Both the position numbers and the translations under genes were made by a program. This document shows positions 1-7,903 of a stretch of 43,395 nucleotides of DNA, piece by piece. How positions within the stretch are numbered: the stretch's first letter is position 1; every line of letters starts with the position of its first letter. Source of the DNA: Cytophagales bacterium (GTDB lineage Bacteria; Bacteroidota; Bacteroidia; Cytophagales; 172606-1); the NCBI GenBank assembly GCA_030446715.1, contig JAUJMU010000016.1, positions 57,501 to 100,895 on the forward strand, in the 5' to 3' direction. The notes beneath the pieces are model-generated. The model did not search any database and was not told the DNA's origin. It worked only from the letters and a program-made list of their open reading frames with translations.

Positions 1-428
1 AGCTGGGCGAAAAGACCGCTGCTCCCTGGAGCTTCACCTGGCTCAATGCCGGTGCGGGCAATCACAGCCTGACGGCAAAGGCTACTGATGACAAGGGCGC
101 GGTAGCTACTTCGTCAGCAGTATCCATTGTGGTGAATGCTCCGGCACCGGCTCCGGTTCCTGCTCCTAACAAGGCACCGGTAGTGGGACTGACTTCACCG
201 GCCGGCAATGCCAGCTTCACTTCACCGGCCAGCGTGAGTATTGCAGCCAGTGCCACCGACGAAGACGGTCGGGTGGTGAAAGTGGAGTTCTTTGCCGGCA
301 GCACGAAGCTGGGCGAAAAGACCGCTGCTCCCTGGAGCTTCACCTGGCTCAATGCCGGTGCAGGCAATCACAGCCTGACGGCAAAGGCTACTGATGACAA
401 GGGTACAGTGGAGACTTCGTCAGCAGTA
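1..428 (+). repeat. Tandem Ig-domain coding repeat, period 306 bp
   Basis: Bases 1-122 match bases 307-428 with only about seven differences, most of them in one four-codon patch (101-112 against 407-418). This implies a recent in-frame duplication or gene conversion of a 102-residue Ig module. Confidence 0.85.
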
Positions 429-1772
429 AGAATTACCATAAATGCCCCGGCACCGCCGTCAGTTGTGGCTACGCCTGCTCCGGGACCAGTTGCCGGCAGT
501 TTCTACCGGGCTATCAACCTCAATGGCCAGGCACTTGAAATTGATGGCAATGCATGGCAGGGCAGTGATGCCTCCAACTATACCTACAGCGGCAACCCGT
601 CCAGTGAATCAAACGTTGGCCTGAGACCAGCTACCGATGGCAACCGTACGCGGATGATTCGCTCCTTTATCTCCTCCAGGAACCTGAGGCTGGCACTTAC
701 CGCCATACCCGAAGGCAGATACGAAGTGTACCTGTATGTATGGGAAACCAATTCTAATCAGACCTATTCAGTAACTGTGCAGGGAAGAGTAGTAAACAGC
801 AACTATAACAGCGGTGAAACCGGCAGATGGCAGAAGCTGGGCCCTTATCCGGCGGCAGTAAGCGACGGCAGCATTTCTGTAGCCCTTACGGGTGGAAATG
901 CCAAGCTATCAGGCATTGAGGTCCTGACGTCTGTTGATAGAACACCAATTACGGCAAGTGCTCCGGAGCCTGAGCCGACAGCGCAGGTCCCTGCGGCCCA
1001 ACCTGCTCCGGTAGCCTCCTGCGACAATACCGGAGGACTGCTGCGGGAGTATTGGACCAATGTGCGCGGCTGTGAAGTGAAAGATATTCCGGTAAACACC
1101 CGTCCTGCGGGAAACAGCATCATCACTACCTTTGAGGGGCCGGCTAATTTTGGTACTGATTATGCTTCCCGCATCCGGGGTTACATCTGCCCTCCTGCAA
1201 CGGGTGACTACACTTTCTGGCTTGCTTCGAACGATGCCGGTGAACTCTACCTGAGTACAGACGAAAATCCCGCCAACAAAAGAAAAATTTCTTCGGTCAG
1301 TAGCGGGACCAATCCGAGAGAGTGGGAGAAATACCCTACCCAGAAGTCAGTCAAAATCAGACTTGAAACCGGCAGACGCTATTACGTGGAAGTGCTTCAC
1401 AAGTCTTGCCTCAACGGCGACTACGTCGGGGTGGGCTGGCAGCTGCCAAACGGAAGCATGGAGCGGCCAATCGAGGGCAATCATCTGATCCCCTTTCATC
1501 CTGATGCAGAAGGGCAGATTTCCGACGCTCAGCGGGTCAGGGTGTTTCCTAATCCGGCCAGTCAGGTGGCAACGCTGAAGTTCTTTGCCGAAAAGAACCA
1601 GCCCTATGACATCGTAATTACCAACTCACTGTCATTGCCTGTTATGACACTCAACGGAACAGCAAAAGCCGGGAGCAACAACCTTCAGATGCAAATAAGC
1701 ACCCTGCCGGCCGGCCTTTATCACGTAATCATAAATAATAAATACACAGAAAAGCTGATGATTACCCGTTAG
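1..1772 (+). CDS. T9SS-sorted surface protein with Ig-like, malectin-like and PA14 domains (5' end outside window)
   Basis: The reading frame is open from base 3, so the gene begins before the window; the visible part is 589 residues. In order there are: the end of one Ig-like repeat (1-41), a complete Ig-like repeat of the type found in Bacteroidota secreted enzymes (about 55-145), a malectin-like carbohydrate-binding domain (about 165-310), a PA14 domain (about 344-495, from GGLLREYW), and a type A T9SS sorting domain (about 514-589, starting VFPNPAS and ending KLMITR). Proline/alanine-rich linkers separate them. PA14 and malectin folds usually bind glycans, so this is probably the binding half of a larger secreted or cell-surface carbohydrate-active protein. 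The catalytic part, if any, lies upstream. The two Ig repeats are almost identical in DNA at an offset of 306 bp. Confidence 0.85.
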   Translation, partial: LGEKTAAPWSFTWLNAGAGNHSLTAKATDDKGAVATSSAVSIVVNAPAPAPVPAPNKAPVVGLTSPAGNASFTSPASVSIAASATDEDGRVVKVEFFAGSTKLGEKTAAPWSFTWLNAGAGNHSLTAKATDDKGTVETSSAVRITINAPAPPSVVATPAPGPVAGSFYRAINLNGQALEIDGNAWQGSDASNYTYSGNPSSESNVGLRPATDGNRTRMIRSFISSRNLRLALTAIPEGRYEVYLYVWETNSNQTYSVTVQGRVVNSNYNSGETGRWQKLGPYPAAVSDGSISVALTGGNAKLSGIEVLTSVDRTPITASAPEPEPTAQVPAAQPAPVASCDNTGGLLREYWTNVRGCEVKDIPVNTRPAGNSIITTFEGPANFGTDYASRIRGYICPPATGDYTFWLASNDAGELYLSTDENPANKRKISSVSSGTNPREWEKYPTQKSVKIRLETGRRYYVEVLHKSCLNGDYVGVGWQLPNGSMERPIEGNHLIPFHPDAEGQISDAQRVRVFPNPASQVATLKFFAEKNQPYDIVITNSLSLPVMTLNGTAKAGSNNLQMQISTLPAGLYHVIINNKYTEKLMITR

Positions 1773-1802
1773 CAATTATCAGCCCCTGAAACTGGTTTTC
1801 CT

Positions 1803-1836
1803 AAGTACCCGGTCATATGATCGGGTACTTTTTTTC
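1803..1836 (+). terminator. Rho-independent terminator of the PA14/malectin gene
   Basis: A nine-base stem (AAGTACCCG with CGGGTACTT) is extended by a short inner stem around ATAT and followed by a T-run. It starts about 30 bases after the stop codon. Confidence 0.85.
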
Positions 1837-2238
1837 TGATCCAGTGTGCTGTTGGTTTGCTTCTTAAGTTTTATTATGCCTTCACGGTTTCAAAGAATAT
1901 CGAAACCAAAGAGTAATAATCATGCAGAAAAATATGCAGTAATTAAATGAAGGCAACTTGCTGATGTGCAGACATTTGCCTACAGTCATTGGTTTGTATT
2001 CCACGTAATTACCGTCCTCAGCTGGAGCATCCTTGAAAAGACGGAAAAAGCAGCGAAGCGATGCCGAAGCGCAGGGTAAATCTACTGTGTTTTGGTACCT
2101 GCCGAAATATAATGCTTACATCGATCCAAAGCTTGTACGGATATTCTGACCCGCAAACCCGGCCTGTCGCGCAGGCTCGCAACGAAGCTTGTTTGCCAGA
2201 TCAAACAGGCATTGTCAGGTCTCAAAAATGGTTAACTG
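1837..2238. other. Gene-free stretch before the IS3 element
   Basis: I see no supported gene here. There are small hairpins (GGTTTC/GAAACC near 1886-1907, and GCCTG/CAGGC near 2163-2177) and no recognisable promoter. A short open frame at 2061-2243 has no family resemblance or ribosome-binding site. Confidence 0.5.
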
Positions 2239-2303
2239 TGTAAGGCCCCCCAAAATTCGGACAGGTTATAAATCGAAAAAGTGAATAGATTTAAACCGTC
2301 CTT

Positions 2304-2608
2304 ATGAAACGCAACAAATTTTCAGAAGCCTGGATCATCAAAGTCCTCAAAGAGGCAGAAGCCGGCCGGTCCGTAAGTGATCTGTGCCGGGAGCACTCCA
2401 TTCATGAGTCCACCTTTTATAACTGGAAGAAGAAGTATGGCGGCATGCAGGTGCAGGAGATGCAGCGGCTCAGACAACTGGAGGAAGAGAACCGCAAGCT
2501 CAAAGTGGACCTGAGCTTACAGCTCATCGGTCCGTGATGTACGCCGAGCTGAGTCTGGATCACAAAATTCTCAAAGATGTGATCGATGGAAGCTTTGAGG
2601 CCCGCTGA
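2304..2608 (+). pseudogene. IS3-family OrfA (helix-turn-helix transposase subunit), frameshifted
   Basis: The first 68 or so codons encode a typical IS3 OrfA: an HTH region (KFSEAWIIKVLKEAEAGRSV, then CREHSIHESTFYNWKKKYGG) followed by a leucine-zipper-like stretch (LRQLEEENRKLK). The frame then reads a foreign stretch and stops at 2537. The expected tail (MYAELSLDHKILKDVI) continues in another frame from 2537 to 2608. An insertion of about 29 bp around 2508-2536 explains the break. In intact elements OrfA binds the IS ends and forms OrfAB by programmed frameshifting. Here that product could not form normally. Confidence 0.75.
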
Positions 2609-2623
2609 ACTGAAAGAAGCTGT

Positions 2624-2643
2624 TGAGTATGTTTGAGTATGTT
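2624..2643 (+). repeat. 10-bp perfect tandem duplication inside the transposase
   Basis: TGAGTATGTT occurs twice in succession and disrupts the start of orfB with a frame shift of +1. Confidence 0.9.
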
Positions 2644-3306
2644 ATGGAGGAGCACAAGACCAGTATCAGCCGGGCCTGCAGAGTGATGAGCTACAGCCGT
2701 TCTGGTATGTACTGCCAGAGCCGCAGACAAGATGAGCCGGTGCAAGTCAAGTTACGGGAATGGGCCGTCAGGAAACCGACAGAAGGATTCTGGAAGCTGT
2801 TCGGCAAAATCCGCAAAGAAGGCCTGCAGTGGAATCATAAGCGGGTACACCGGGTGTATAAGTCTTTGGGTATGAATCTGAAGCGCCGGCATAAGCGAAG
2901 GCTGCCTGAGCGGGTGAAATCGCCTCTGGAGCAACCTGAGAGCATAAACCGGAGCTGGTCAATGGACTTTATGAGTGATGTGCTGACCAGTGGCAGGCGG
3001 TTCCGGACCTTAAATATCATTGATGACCACAACCGGGAGGCACTGGTCATTGAAGTGGATACTTCCCTTCCGGCTGCAAGGGTGAAAAGGGTGCTGGAAG
3101 AAGTAATCGCCTGGCGGGGCAGGCCGGCACAGATGCGGACTGATAACGGGCCGGAGTTTATTGCCGCAGAACTCTCTGACTGGTGTGAAGGTCAGCAGAT
3201 TCATCTGCAGTATATTCAGCCCGGTAAACCAACACAGAATGCCTTTATTGAACGCTTCAACGGCAGTTTCAGGAAAGATGTACTGGATGCTTACCTGTTC
3301 AGCAGT

Positions 3307-3348
3307 TTATCTCAGGTGAGTTCTGGTTATCTCAGGTGAGAGTTCTGG
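3307..3348 (+). repeat. 20/22-bp tandem duplication inside the transposase
   Basis: TTATCTCAGGTGAG plus TTCTGG is repeated as TTATCTCAGGTGAG plus AGTTCTGG. The extra copy shifts the orfB frame, which then stops at 3339. Confidence 0.9.
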
Positions 3349-3600
3349 CTCAGGAGTGGATGGAGGATTACAACCATCACCGGCCTCACGAAGCTTTGGG
3401 AATTTATCACCCGTGGCTTACCGGCAGCGGGCCGTGTACAGTGGAAAATTGCCGGCCCAAAAGTCAGCCCTGGAATTTCCCACAATTCACAGCCTTAGTA
3501 GTAACTGACAGGATTGTTTGATTATAATTGAAAAATTCTATCCCAAACCTGTTCGAAAACAGGGAGCCGACAAATGCACCCCGTACTTGGCCGTTACCTC

Positions 3601-4466
3601 GTAACTGTCTGGGTAGTGCACTAAGCAGCTAAAATAAAGGAAAGTCGTAGAGGTACCCAAAAAGAGAAGCCCTTGGAACTACCTCAGGACATATCCTCGC
3701 TAACGAGTTTGGTTTATCCGCTAGTGGCTCGCATCGAAAAGCTGGAAGCCGAGAAAGCCCACTTGAAGGCCGAGAACCTACCCTTGCGCAAGGAGAATGC
3801 CGAGTTACGGCAGGAAAATGGGGAGTTAAAGGCTCGATTAGCTCAAACCAGCAGTAACAGCCATAAACCCTCTTCTCAGGAAGGCTATCAAAAGAAGCCG
3901 GCTTTACCAAAAGAGAGCGGCAAAAAGCAAGGTGGTCAGAAGGGGCATAAAGGCAACACTTTGCAGATGGTATCACAAGCAGACCAGGTGGTGGAGTGTA
4001 AGCCGGAGGTATGCAGTTGTGGTGCCGGCTTATCGGGAGCGGCCCTCAGGGTGGTAGAATGCCGGCAAGTGTTTGATTTGCCCGAGCCCAAGCCAGAGGT
4101 ACTTGAATACCGGCGCATGAGTTGCAGTTGCCCTGCGTGTGGCAAGCAAAACAGCGGCAGTTTTCCGGCTTGTGTAACGGCACCAGTACAGTATGGCAAA
4201 GGCGTACTGGTAAACAACGCCTGCCATGTGTCGTTTCAGAAAGTGAGTGTGCTGTTTTCCGACCTGTTTGGCTACCGAGTCAACACGGGTACCTTGTTAA
4301 AGGCCAACCAGCAGATTTATGAAGGGCTATCTGAAAGTGAAGCGCAAATCAAAAGAGAACTTACCCAAAGTCCTTTAGCTCATTTCGATGAAACCGGAAC
4401 CAGAGTGGCAGGCAAGTTGCACTGGTTGCACACCTGCTCAAATGAACACTACAGCTACCTGTTTGA
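3601..4466 (+). mobile_element. IS66-family element, 5' end plus truncated transposase
   Basis: The sequence beginning GTAACTGTCTGGGTAGTGC at 3601 fits the GTAA tip known for IS66 inverted repeats. It precedes an IS66 TnpC frame that stops matching the family near 4466. No right end is visible and the accessory tnpA and tnpB genes are absent, so this is a fragment. Only 28 bases separate it from the right end of the IS3 element. Confidence 0.6.
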
Positions 4467-4557
4467 TTTGAGGGGTGAAACTCCGGGTATGTACCTGCTG
4501 CACGTACAGTCCGGTGCCAGGCGCGAGATTATCAAAGTGGTGAAGATGAACCGCTGA
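3673..4557 (+). pseudogene. IS66 transposase (TnpC) N-terminal part fused in frame to a T9SS sorting-domain tail
   Basis: Residues 1-75 form a leucine-zipper coiled coil with many KAE/ENAELRQEN heptads. Residues 80-110 are the basic linker (SSNSHKPSSQEG, KKQGGQKGHKG). Residues 115-165 form the IS66 zinc-binding domain (CSCGAGL and CSCPACGK). The start of the DDE domain follows (HFDETGTRV, then LHWLHTCSN). Family resemblance ends at about residue 263. The last 30 residues read LRGETPGMYLLHVQSG, then ARREIIKVVK, which is the end of a T9SS sorting domain. An intact IS66 transposase is around 500 residues, so most of the catalytic domain is missing. The likely start is TTG at 3673, because no ATG or GTG is in frame after the upstream stop at 3634. 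The open chimera is probably a by-product of an IS-adjacent deletion. Confidence 0.75.
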
Positions 4558-4582
4558 TCCCGGCAAGTGAAGTACAATGGGA

Positions 4583-4611
4583 AAGCCCGGCTGTTGAGGC
4601 CGGACTTTTTT
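4583..4611 (+). terminator. Terminator left from the destroyed T9SS gene
   Basis: AAGCCCGGC pairs with GCCGGACTT with one C/A mismatch around a seven-base loop, followed by a T-run. It lies 25 bases after the chimeric frame and probably served the original surface-protein gene. Confidence 0.75.
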
Positions 4612-4770
4612 GTTTTACCGGGAGCCGGGCCGGTTTGGGTGTCTTTGCAGCAGCCAGTGCCCGCAATTTGAAGCATGGGCGGGAAATAGAGAACCCTTAT
4701 CAGGTATTGCTCTTCAGAACGGAGGCGACGGACCTTGTATCCGCCAAGCCGCCTGACCTGAGCAGCAACT

Positions 4771-4804
4771 AAAAAGGCCCGACTCAGAGAGCCAGGCTTT
4801 TTTA
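4771..4804 (-). terminator. Imperfect bidirectional terminator after the minus-strand T9SS gene
   Basis: AAAAAGGCCCGACTC faces GAGAGCCAGGCTTTTT as an imperfect hairpin with an A-run on one side and a T-run on the other. It lies about 80 bases beyond the stop of the 4884-7163 gene. Confidence 0.55.
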
Positions 4805-4883
4805 GTTGTAACACAAGTATGAAGGGAAACTTTTCTTGCCTGGCCGGTGCGGATGTGTCAGGCCGCGCCGGGGGTGTATGCGC

Positions 4884-7163
4884 TTACTGCTTGACCAGGC
4901 GGATCACTTCGCGTTTTGCACCGCTCCCAATCTGCAGCAGGTAGATTCCCGTCCCTTTGCCGGATAAGTCGATCTGCAGCGTCTGGCTGCCGTTGGCTTT
5001 CAGCACGGTGCTGAACAGCGGCTGGCCCTGCATGTCAAGCACCTTTACCTGAGCGTCCTGAGCCAACGGTTCGGCAGCCGTCAGGCTAAACACGCCGGAG
5101 GAAGGATTCGGGTAGGCAGTCACGCCGAAGGAGAAAGCTTCTTCCGTTTCGCTGCGGTCTTCGGCACTCAGGCGGGCCGCCGACTTAGGTTTGTGGATCA
5201 CAATCGATCCGCCGCCGATGATCTGAGCCGCGGGGGCATTGCCGGCTGCTCCGGTCTGGCTGTTGTATACCAGTTCGTCGTTTTCTTTGTTCCAGATCTG
5301 CATCCGGAAAGCGTCAGCGTTCAGGCGTCCGTTGAGGTCGCTGTCCATTGCCGACAGCAGGAAGGTATACTGGCCAGCGCCGTTGATGGTACCCGAACCT
5401 TTTATCCATGCATTGTGCTCAGAAATCACCAGCCACTCGATTCCGGTGCTCTTGAAGGTCTGGCTGCCAGCAGCAAATCCGAAGGTTACATTACCGGAGG
5501 GAAGGCCGGTTTCTTTCTGGTATTTTGCATTGAACCCAAAGTTGTCTTTTGCCGGTGCACTGATCCAGCCGCCACCGGTCACGAAGCCGGCTGCCGGGTC
5601 ATACACTGCGATATATTCGTATATTCTGGTTGAGGAAAGCCCGCAAACGTCTGTTACTGTTACATTTACAGCATAGAGGCCGGCCGAAGTATAAGTGTGG
5701 CTGGCTGAGAGGTTGCCGCCGGTTACTGTAATTTCCTGTGGGACAGATCCGTCGCCCCAGGTGATGGATGCAGACTTAGCATTGATGTCGTCGTACTTGC
5801 CGAGGATGGTGGCTTCATTGCCGAGGACCACAGTCCCTGCAGTAGCTGGCATCAGCGAAAGAATCTGCGGAGCTGCATTTGATACGCTGACGATAATTTC
5901 CTTCTCCGTGATATTACCATGGATGTCTGTAGCAATCACCTTTACCCGATTGTCAAGACCTGCGTGGGCACATGAAAATTCCGACTGGCTTAATTCTTCG
6001 CTTTTGATACCGCAATTATCCTCGCCAGGCTGGAGGAGTACATCGTTCAGACTCATGTGAGCTTTACCATCAGCGTCCAGAGAAAGAGCAATGGATTCTT
6101 TTGCTGTTACTACCGGGGCTACTTTATCTTCAACTTTTACTGTAAACTGCTTTTCTTCGGTGCCACAATCATTGGTTGCTTTTACAGTAACCGTTGTTGT
6201 TCCTGCCGGAAATTCATGGGGGGAAGTGATTTCCGTTTCTACTCCCTCTTCAATGATGCTGTATGAAACTGTCGGGGCACCTGAACTGGTAACCTGAGCG
6301 GTAAAGTAGACGATTTTGCCACATTTGTCAGCGTCACTGTACTGCACAGGTATAACCGGAGCAAGTATTTGGGGTTTGGTGCGAACTTTAAGAGTAGCCG
6401 CCCCGGTGGCAACCGGGTTGCCGCAGGCGTTGGAGAATACGGCACGGTACTGATAACCCTCCATCGAAGGGGTAACTACCGGAACTGTGAGCGTAGACAT
6501 CGTTGCGCTGGGGTTATGGGCCATATCAGACCAGGTACCGGAAGCGGATGTTTTTACTTGCCACATTACCGCCGGCGCCGGTGTACCGTTGGCTCTTGCT
6601 GAGAACTTTGCTGCGGCCCCGTCGCATACCTCCTGATCGGAGGGGTGTGCCACAATGGATGTAGCGGCACCCGTAACCGTGAAGGGTATTTCAAGCACTG
6701 AAGATGCATAAGCGTTGGTAGCATCCTTAAATTCAACATACAGCATCTGGGCGCCGAAAGGAACAACTATACTGGACGAGGCAACCCCTTTGGTGTTACC
6801 GTCTGATACCGTAGTTGCTTCTTTTGCCTCTCCGATCAGTCCGTTCTGGTTTTTGAATGAAAATAAGATTTTGTATCCACCCAGTTCTTTCCAGCTGCCT
6901 GCGTTACTGCTGTTGCTTTTGGCATTTTTGGCGCCAGCAGTTTGTGGATCTTGTTTCAAGTATTCCAGTTTTACACTGGCAGTTATATTGCAAGAGCCCG
7001 TGGGAGGAGTAGAGACGTTCGTTATTCGGGTAGACGTCTGCCCGAATGAGTCGGCAACGGCCATCAGCCATACCAGAAGTCCGATGAAGAAGACCCATCC
7101 GCGGATGTACGCAGTCGGAGAAGTTGTCTCCTTTCCGTTTTCTTTGAGGTACACTTGTTTCAT
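4884..7163 (-). CDS. T9SS-sorted multidomain surface protein (Ig, HYR-like, PKD)
   Basis: A 759-residue secreted protein. A long n-region is followed by a hydrophobic signal segment (about 21-41, GWVFFIGLLVWLMAVADSFG). Next come an Ig-like domain (about 175-262), an HYR/cadherin-like stretch with disulphide-prone cysteines (about 270-425), a PKD-like domain (about 432-520, ITWGDGSVP), and a domain opening FVTGGGWISAP that is common in Bacteroidota surface proteins. A type A T9SS sorting domain closes it (about 680-759, from AYPNPSSG to EVIRLVKQ). No catalytic motif is visible, so an adhesin or structural role is an inference. Its tail is related, but not identical, to the orphan tail fused to the IS66 fragment at 4467-4557, so the lost gene was a different member of the same surface class. 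Confidence 0.85.
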   Translation of the reverse strand: MKQVYLKENGKETTSPTAYIRGWVFFIGLLVWLMAVADSFGQTSTRITNVSTPPTGSCNITASVKLEYLKQDPQTAGAKNAKSNSSNAGSWKELGGYKILFSFKNQNGLIGEAKEATTVSDGNTKGVASSSIVVPFGAQMLYVEFKDATNAYASSVLEIPFTVTGAATSIVAHPSDQEVCDGAAAKFSARANGTPAPAVMWQVKTSASGTWSDMAHNPSATMSTLTVPVVTPSMEGYQYRAVFSNACGNPVATGAATLKVRTKPQILAPVIPVQYSDADKCGKIVYFTAQVTSSGAPTVSYSIIEEGVETEITSPHEFPAGTTTVTVKATNDCGTEEKQFTVKVEDKVAPVVTAKESIALSLDADGKAHMSLNDVLLQPGEDNCGIKSEELSQSEFSCAHAGLDNRVKVIATDIHGNITEKEIIVSVSNAAPQILSLMPATAGTVVLGNEATILGKYDDINAKSASITWGDGSVPQEITVTGGNLSASHTYTSAGLYAVNVTVTDVCGLSSTRIYEYIAVYDPAAGFVTGGGWISAPAKDNFGFNAKYQKETGLPSGNVTFGFAAGSQTFKSTGIEWLVISEHNAWIKGSGTINGAGQYTFLLSAMDSDLNGRLNADAFRMQIWNKENDELVYNSQTGAAGNAPAAQIIGGGSIVIHKPKSAARLSAEDRSETEEAFSFGVTAYPNPSSGVFSLTAAEPLAQDAQVKVLDMQGQPLFSTVLKANGSQTLQIDLSGKGTGIYLLQIGSGAKREVIRLVKQ

Positions 7164-7903
7164 AAATTTGATTGTTTAGTTACTCGTTTAGTTTGGATGG
7201 TACTTGTGTCTGTATTTAAAATTGCATTGTCAAGGATTGTGATTCTGGAAATAATCCCGCGGAACCGGGCAAAGCTGTCGCAGGCAGGGCGGTGGCTCTG
7301 TACTTTGGAATTTGTCTGAATGTGCTGTTCCTGAAGGAAGAGAGACGGAAAGCTCCTTATGGCGGAGCCGGTAAGACTGACCGGCGGCTGACGGGGGAGG
7401 ACTCCCGCAACGGTATCTCAGGCAAAAGGTGCCAGTTGGCAGAAAAGGTACCTGGGACGGTGATTTTCCTGACGGACAGGATAGGCTGAAACCGGAGTTT
7501 TCATTTCGTGAATGTTTATCTGAGTTATTGTTACTGTTGCTTAGGTTAAGGACAAGAGGGCGAAGGTTTGCTGTCAGTTCCTGAGCGGCCATTGTCCATG
7601 GAGCCTTCCAGTACCCATTGGCTTACCCTCTGCTGTTTAAGTTCTTTGTCCGTAACCATACATAGATTCACTAATGGTGAAAATGGTAACTATCCGGACC
7701 GGAAAGATTTAACTGAGTGAGCTTTATTACACGCCGGAAATGCAATGGGAACACATATTGCGGTTACCAATGTAAGAGCGGGGAGAGGTGCCTTATCAGG
7801 TTGTAAAAAGTTAATTATCAGCAGGAAAAAAGATCCGCCGTAGCGGGAGCAGGGGTTGTTGGCGCATATGCTGTCAGGTGGCCAGGGTCGCTGATTGGCT
7901 TTT
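7164..7903. other. 740-base gene-free region
   Basis: The only structured element I recognise is the glycine-riboswitch-like motif at about 7337-7432. Downstream of it on the plus strand (7500-7903) every frame is interrupted and nothing resembles a protein. A weak GCCA/TGGC hairpin with a T-run sits at about 7881-7906. The region could be the remains of a deleted gene and its leader. Confidence 0.5.
7337..7432 (+). ncRNA. Candidate glycine-riboswitch-like aptamer, orphan
   Basis: The sequence contains GAGAGAC (7340-7346), a GCTCC/GGAGC stem, a CCGGT/ACCGG stem, a GCTGACGGGG box with a GGGAG/CTCCC stem, and ATCTCAGGCAAAAGG at 7415-7429. The order GAGAG, GCCGA(A/C)GG box, then CTCAGGCAAAAGG is the conserved core of the gcvT-type glycine aptamer. 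The expected CTCTCAGG is shortened here to ATCTCAGG, and I cannot place a second aptamer. No gene follows on the plus strand. Part of the core (CCGGT...CCGGC, then CCCGCAACGGTA) also resembles a cobalamin aptamer, but the GCCACTG box is missing. Confidence 0.4.

Larger units (their letters stand above)
2610..3508 (+). pseudogene. IS3-family OrfB (DDE transposase, rve integrase core), multiply frameshifted
   Basis: The central open part (2623-3339) shows the HTH_21-like region and the integrase core. The three catalytic acidic positions are visible: D in WSMDFMSD, D in RTDNGPEF, and E in [12 protein letters not shown]. The gene is broken at three points. A 10-bp tandem duplication (TGAGTATGTT twice, 2624-2643) separates the start from the body. 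A 20-bp duplication at 3307-3348 shifts the frame after LSQV. One A appears to be missing near 3400. The expected C-terminus (EDYNHHRPHEALG, then SPVAYRQRAVYSGKLPAQ) is readable across these breaks to a TGA at 3506. The transposase is inactive as written. Confidence 0.8.
2239..3572 (+). mobile_element. Degenerate IS3-family insertion sequence
   Basis: The left end (TGTAAGGCCCCCC, then AAAATTCGGACAGG) and the right end (3546-3572, CCTGTTCGAA, then GGGAGCCGACA) are imperfect inverted repeats with the TG...CA tips usual for this family. The length, about 1.33 kb, is slightly above the usual 1.25-1.3 kb because of internal insertions. Both transposase frames are broken. No clear target duplication is seen: ACTG on the left faces AATG on the right. 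The element is probably not autonomous. Confidence 0.75.

Noticed and set aside
2061-2243. 60-residue open frame upstream of the IS3 element
   Set aside because: No ribosome-binding site or family signal, it runs into the IS left end, and the length is expected by chance.
2235-3576. Target-site duplication of the IS3 element
   Set aside because: ACTG at the left and AATG at the right differ at one of four positions, so a duplication cannot be claimed.
3629-3976. 115-residue minus-strand frame opposite the IS66 transposase
   Set aside because: Shadow of the coiled-coil coding region, with no features of its own.
5193-5676. Two long open frames opposite the minus-strand T9SS gene
   Set aside because: No family resemblance; the minus-strand frame has a signal peptide, Ig/PKD domains and a sorting tail.
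7337-7432. Cobalamin riboswitch
   Set aside because: The CCCGCAACGG string is suggestive, but the GCCACTG box and the flanking stems are missing, and the glycine-type core matches better.
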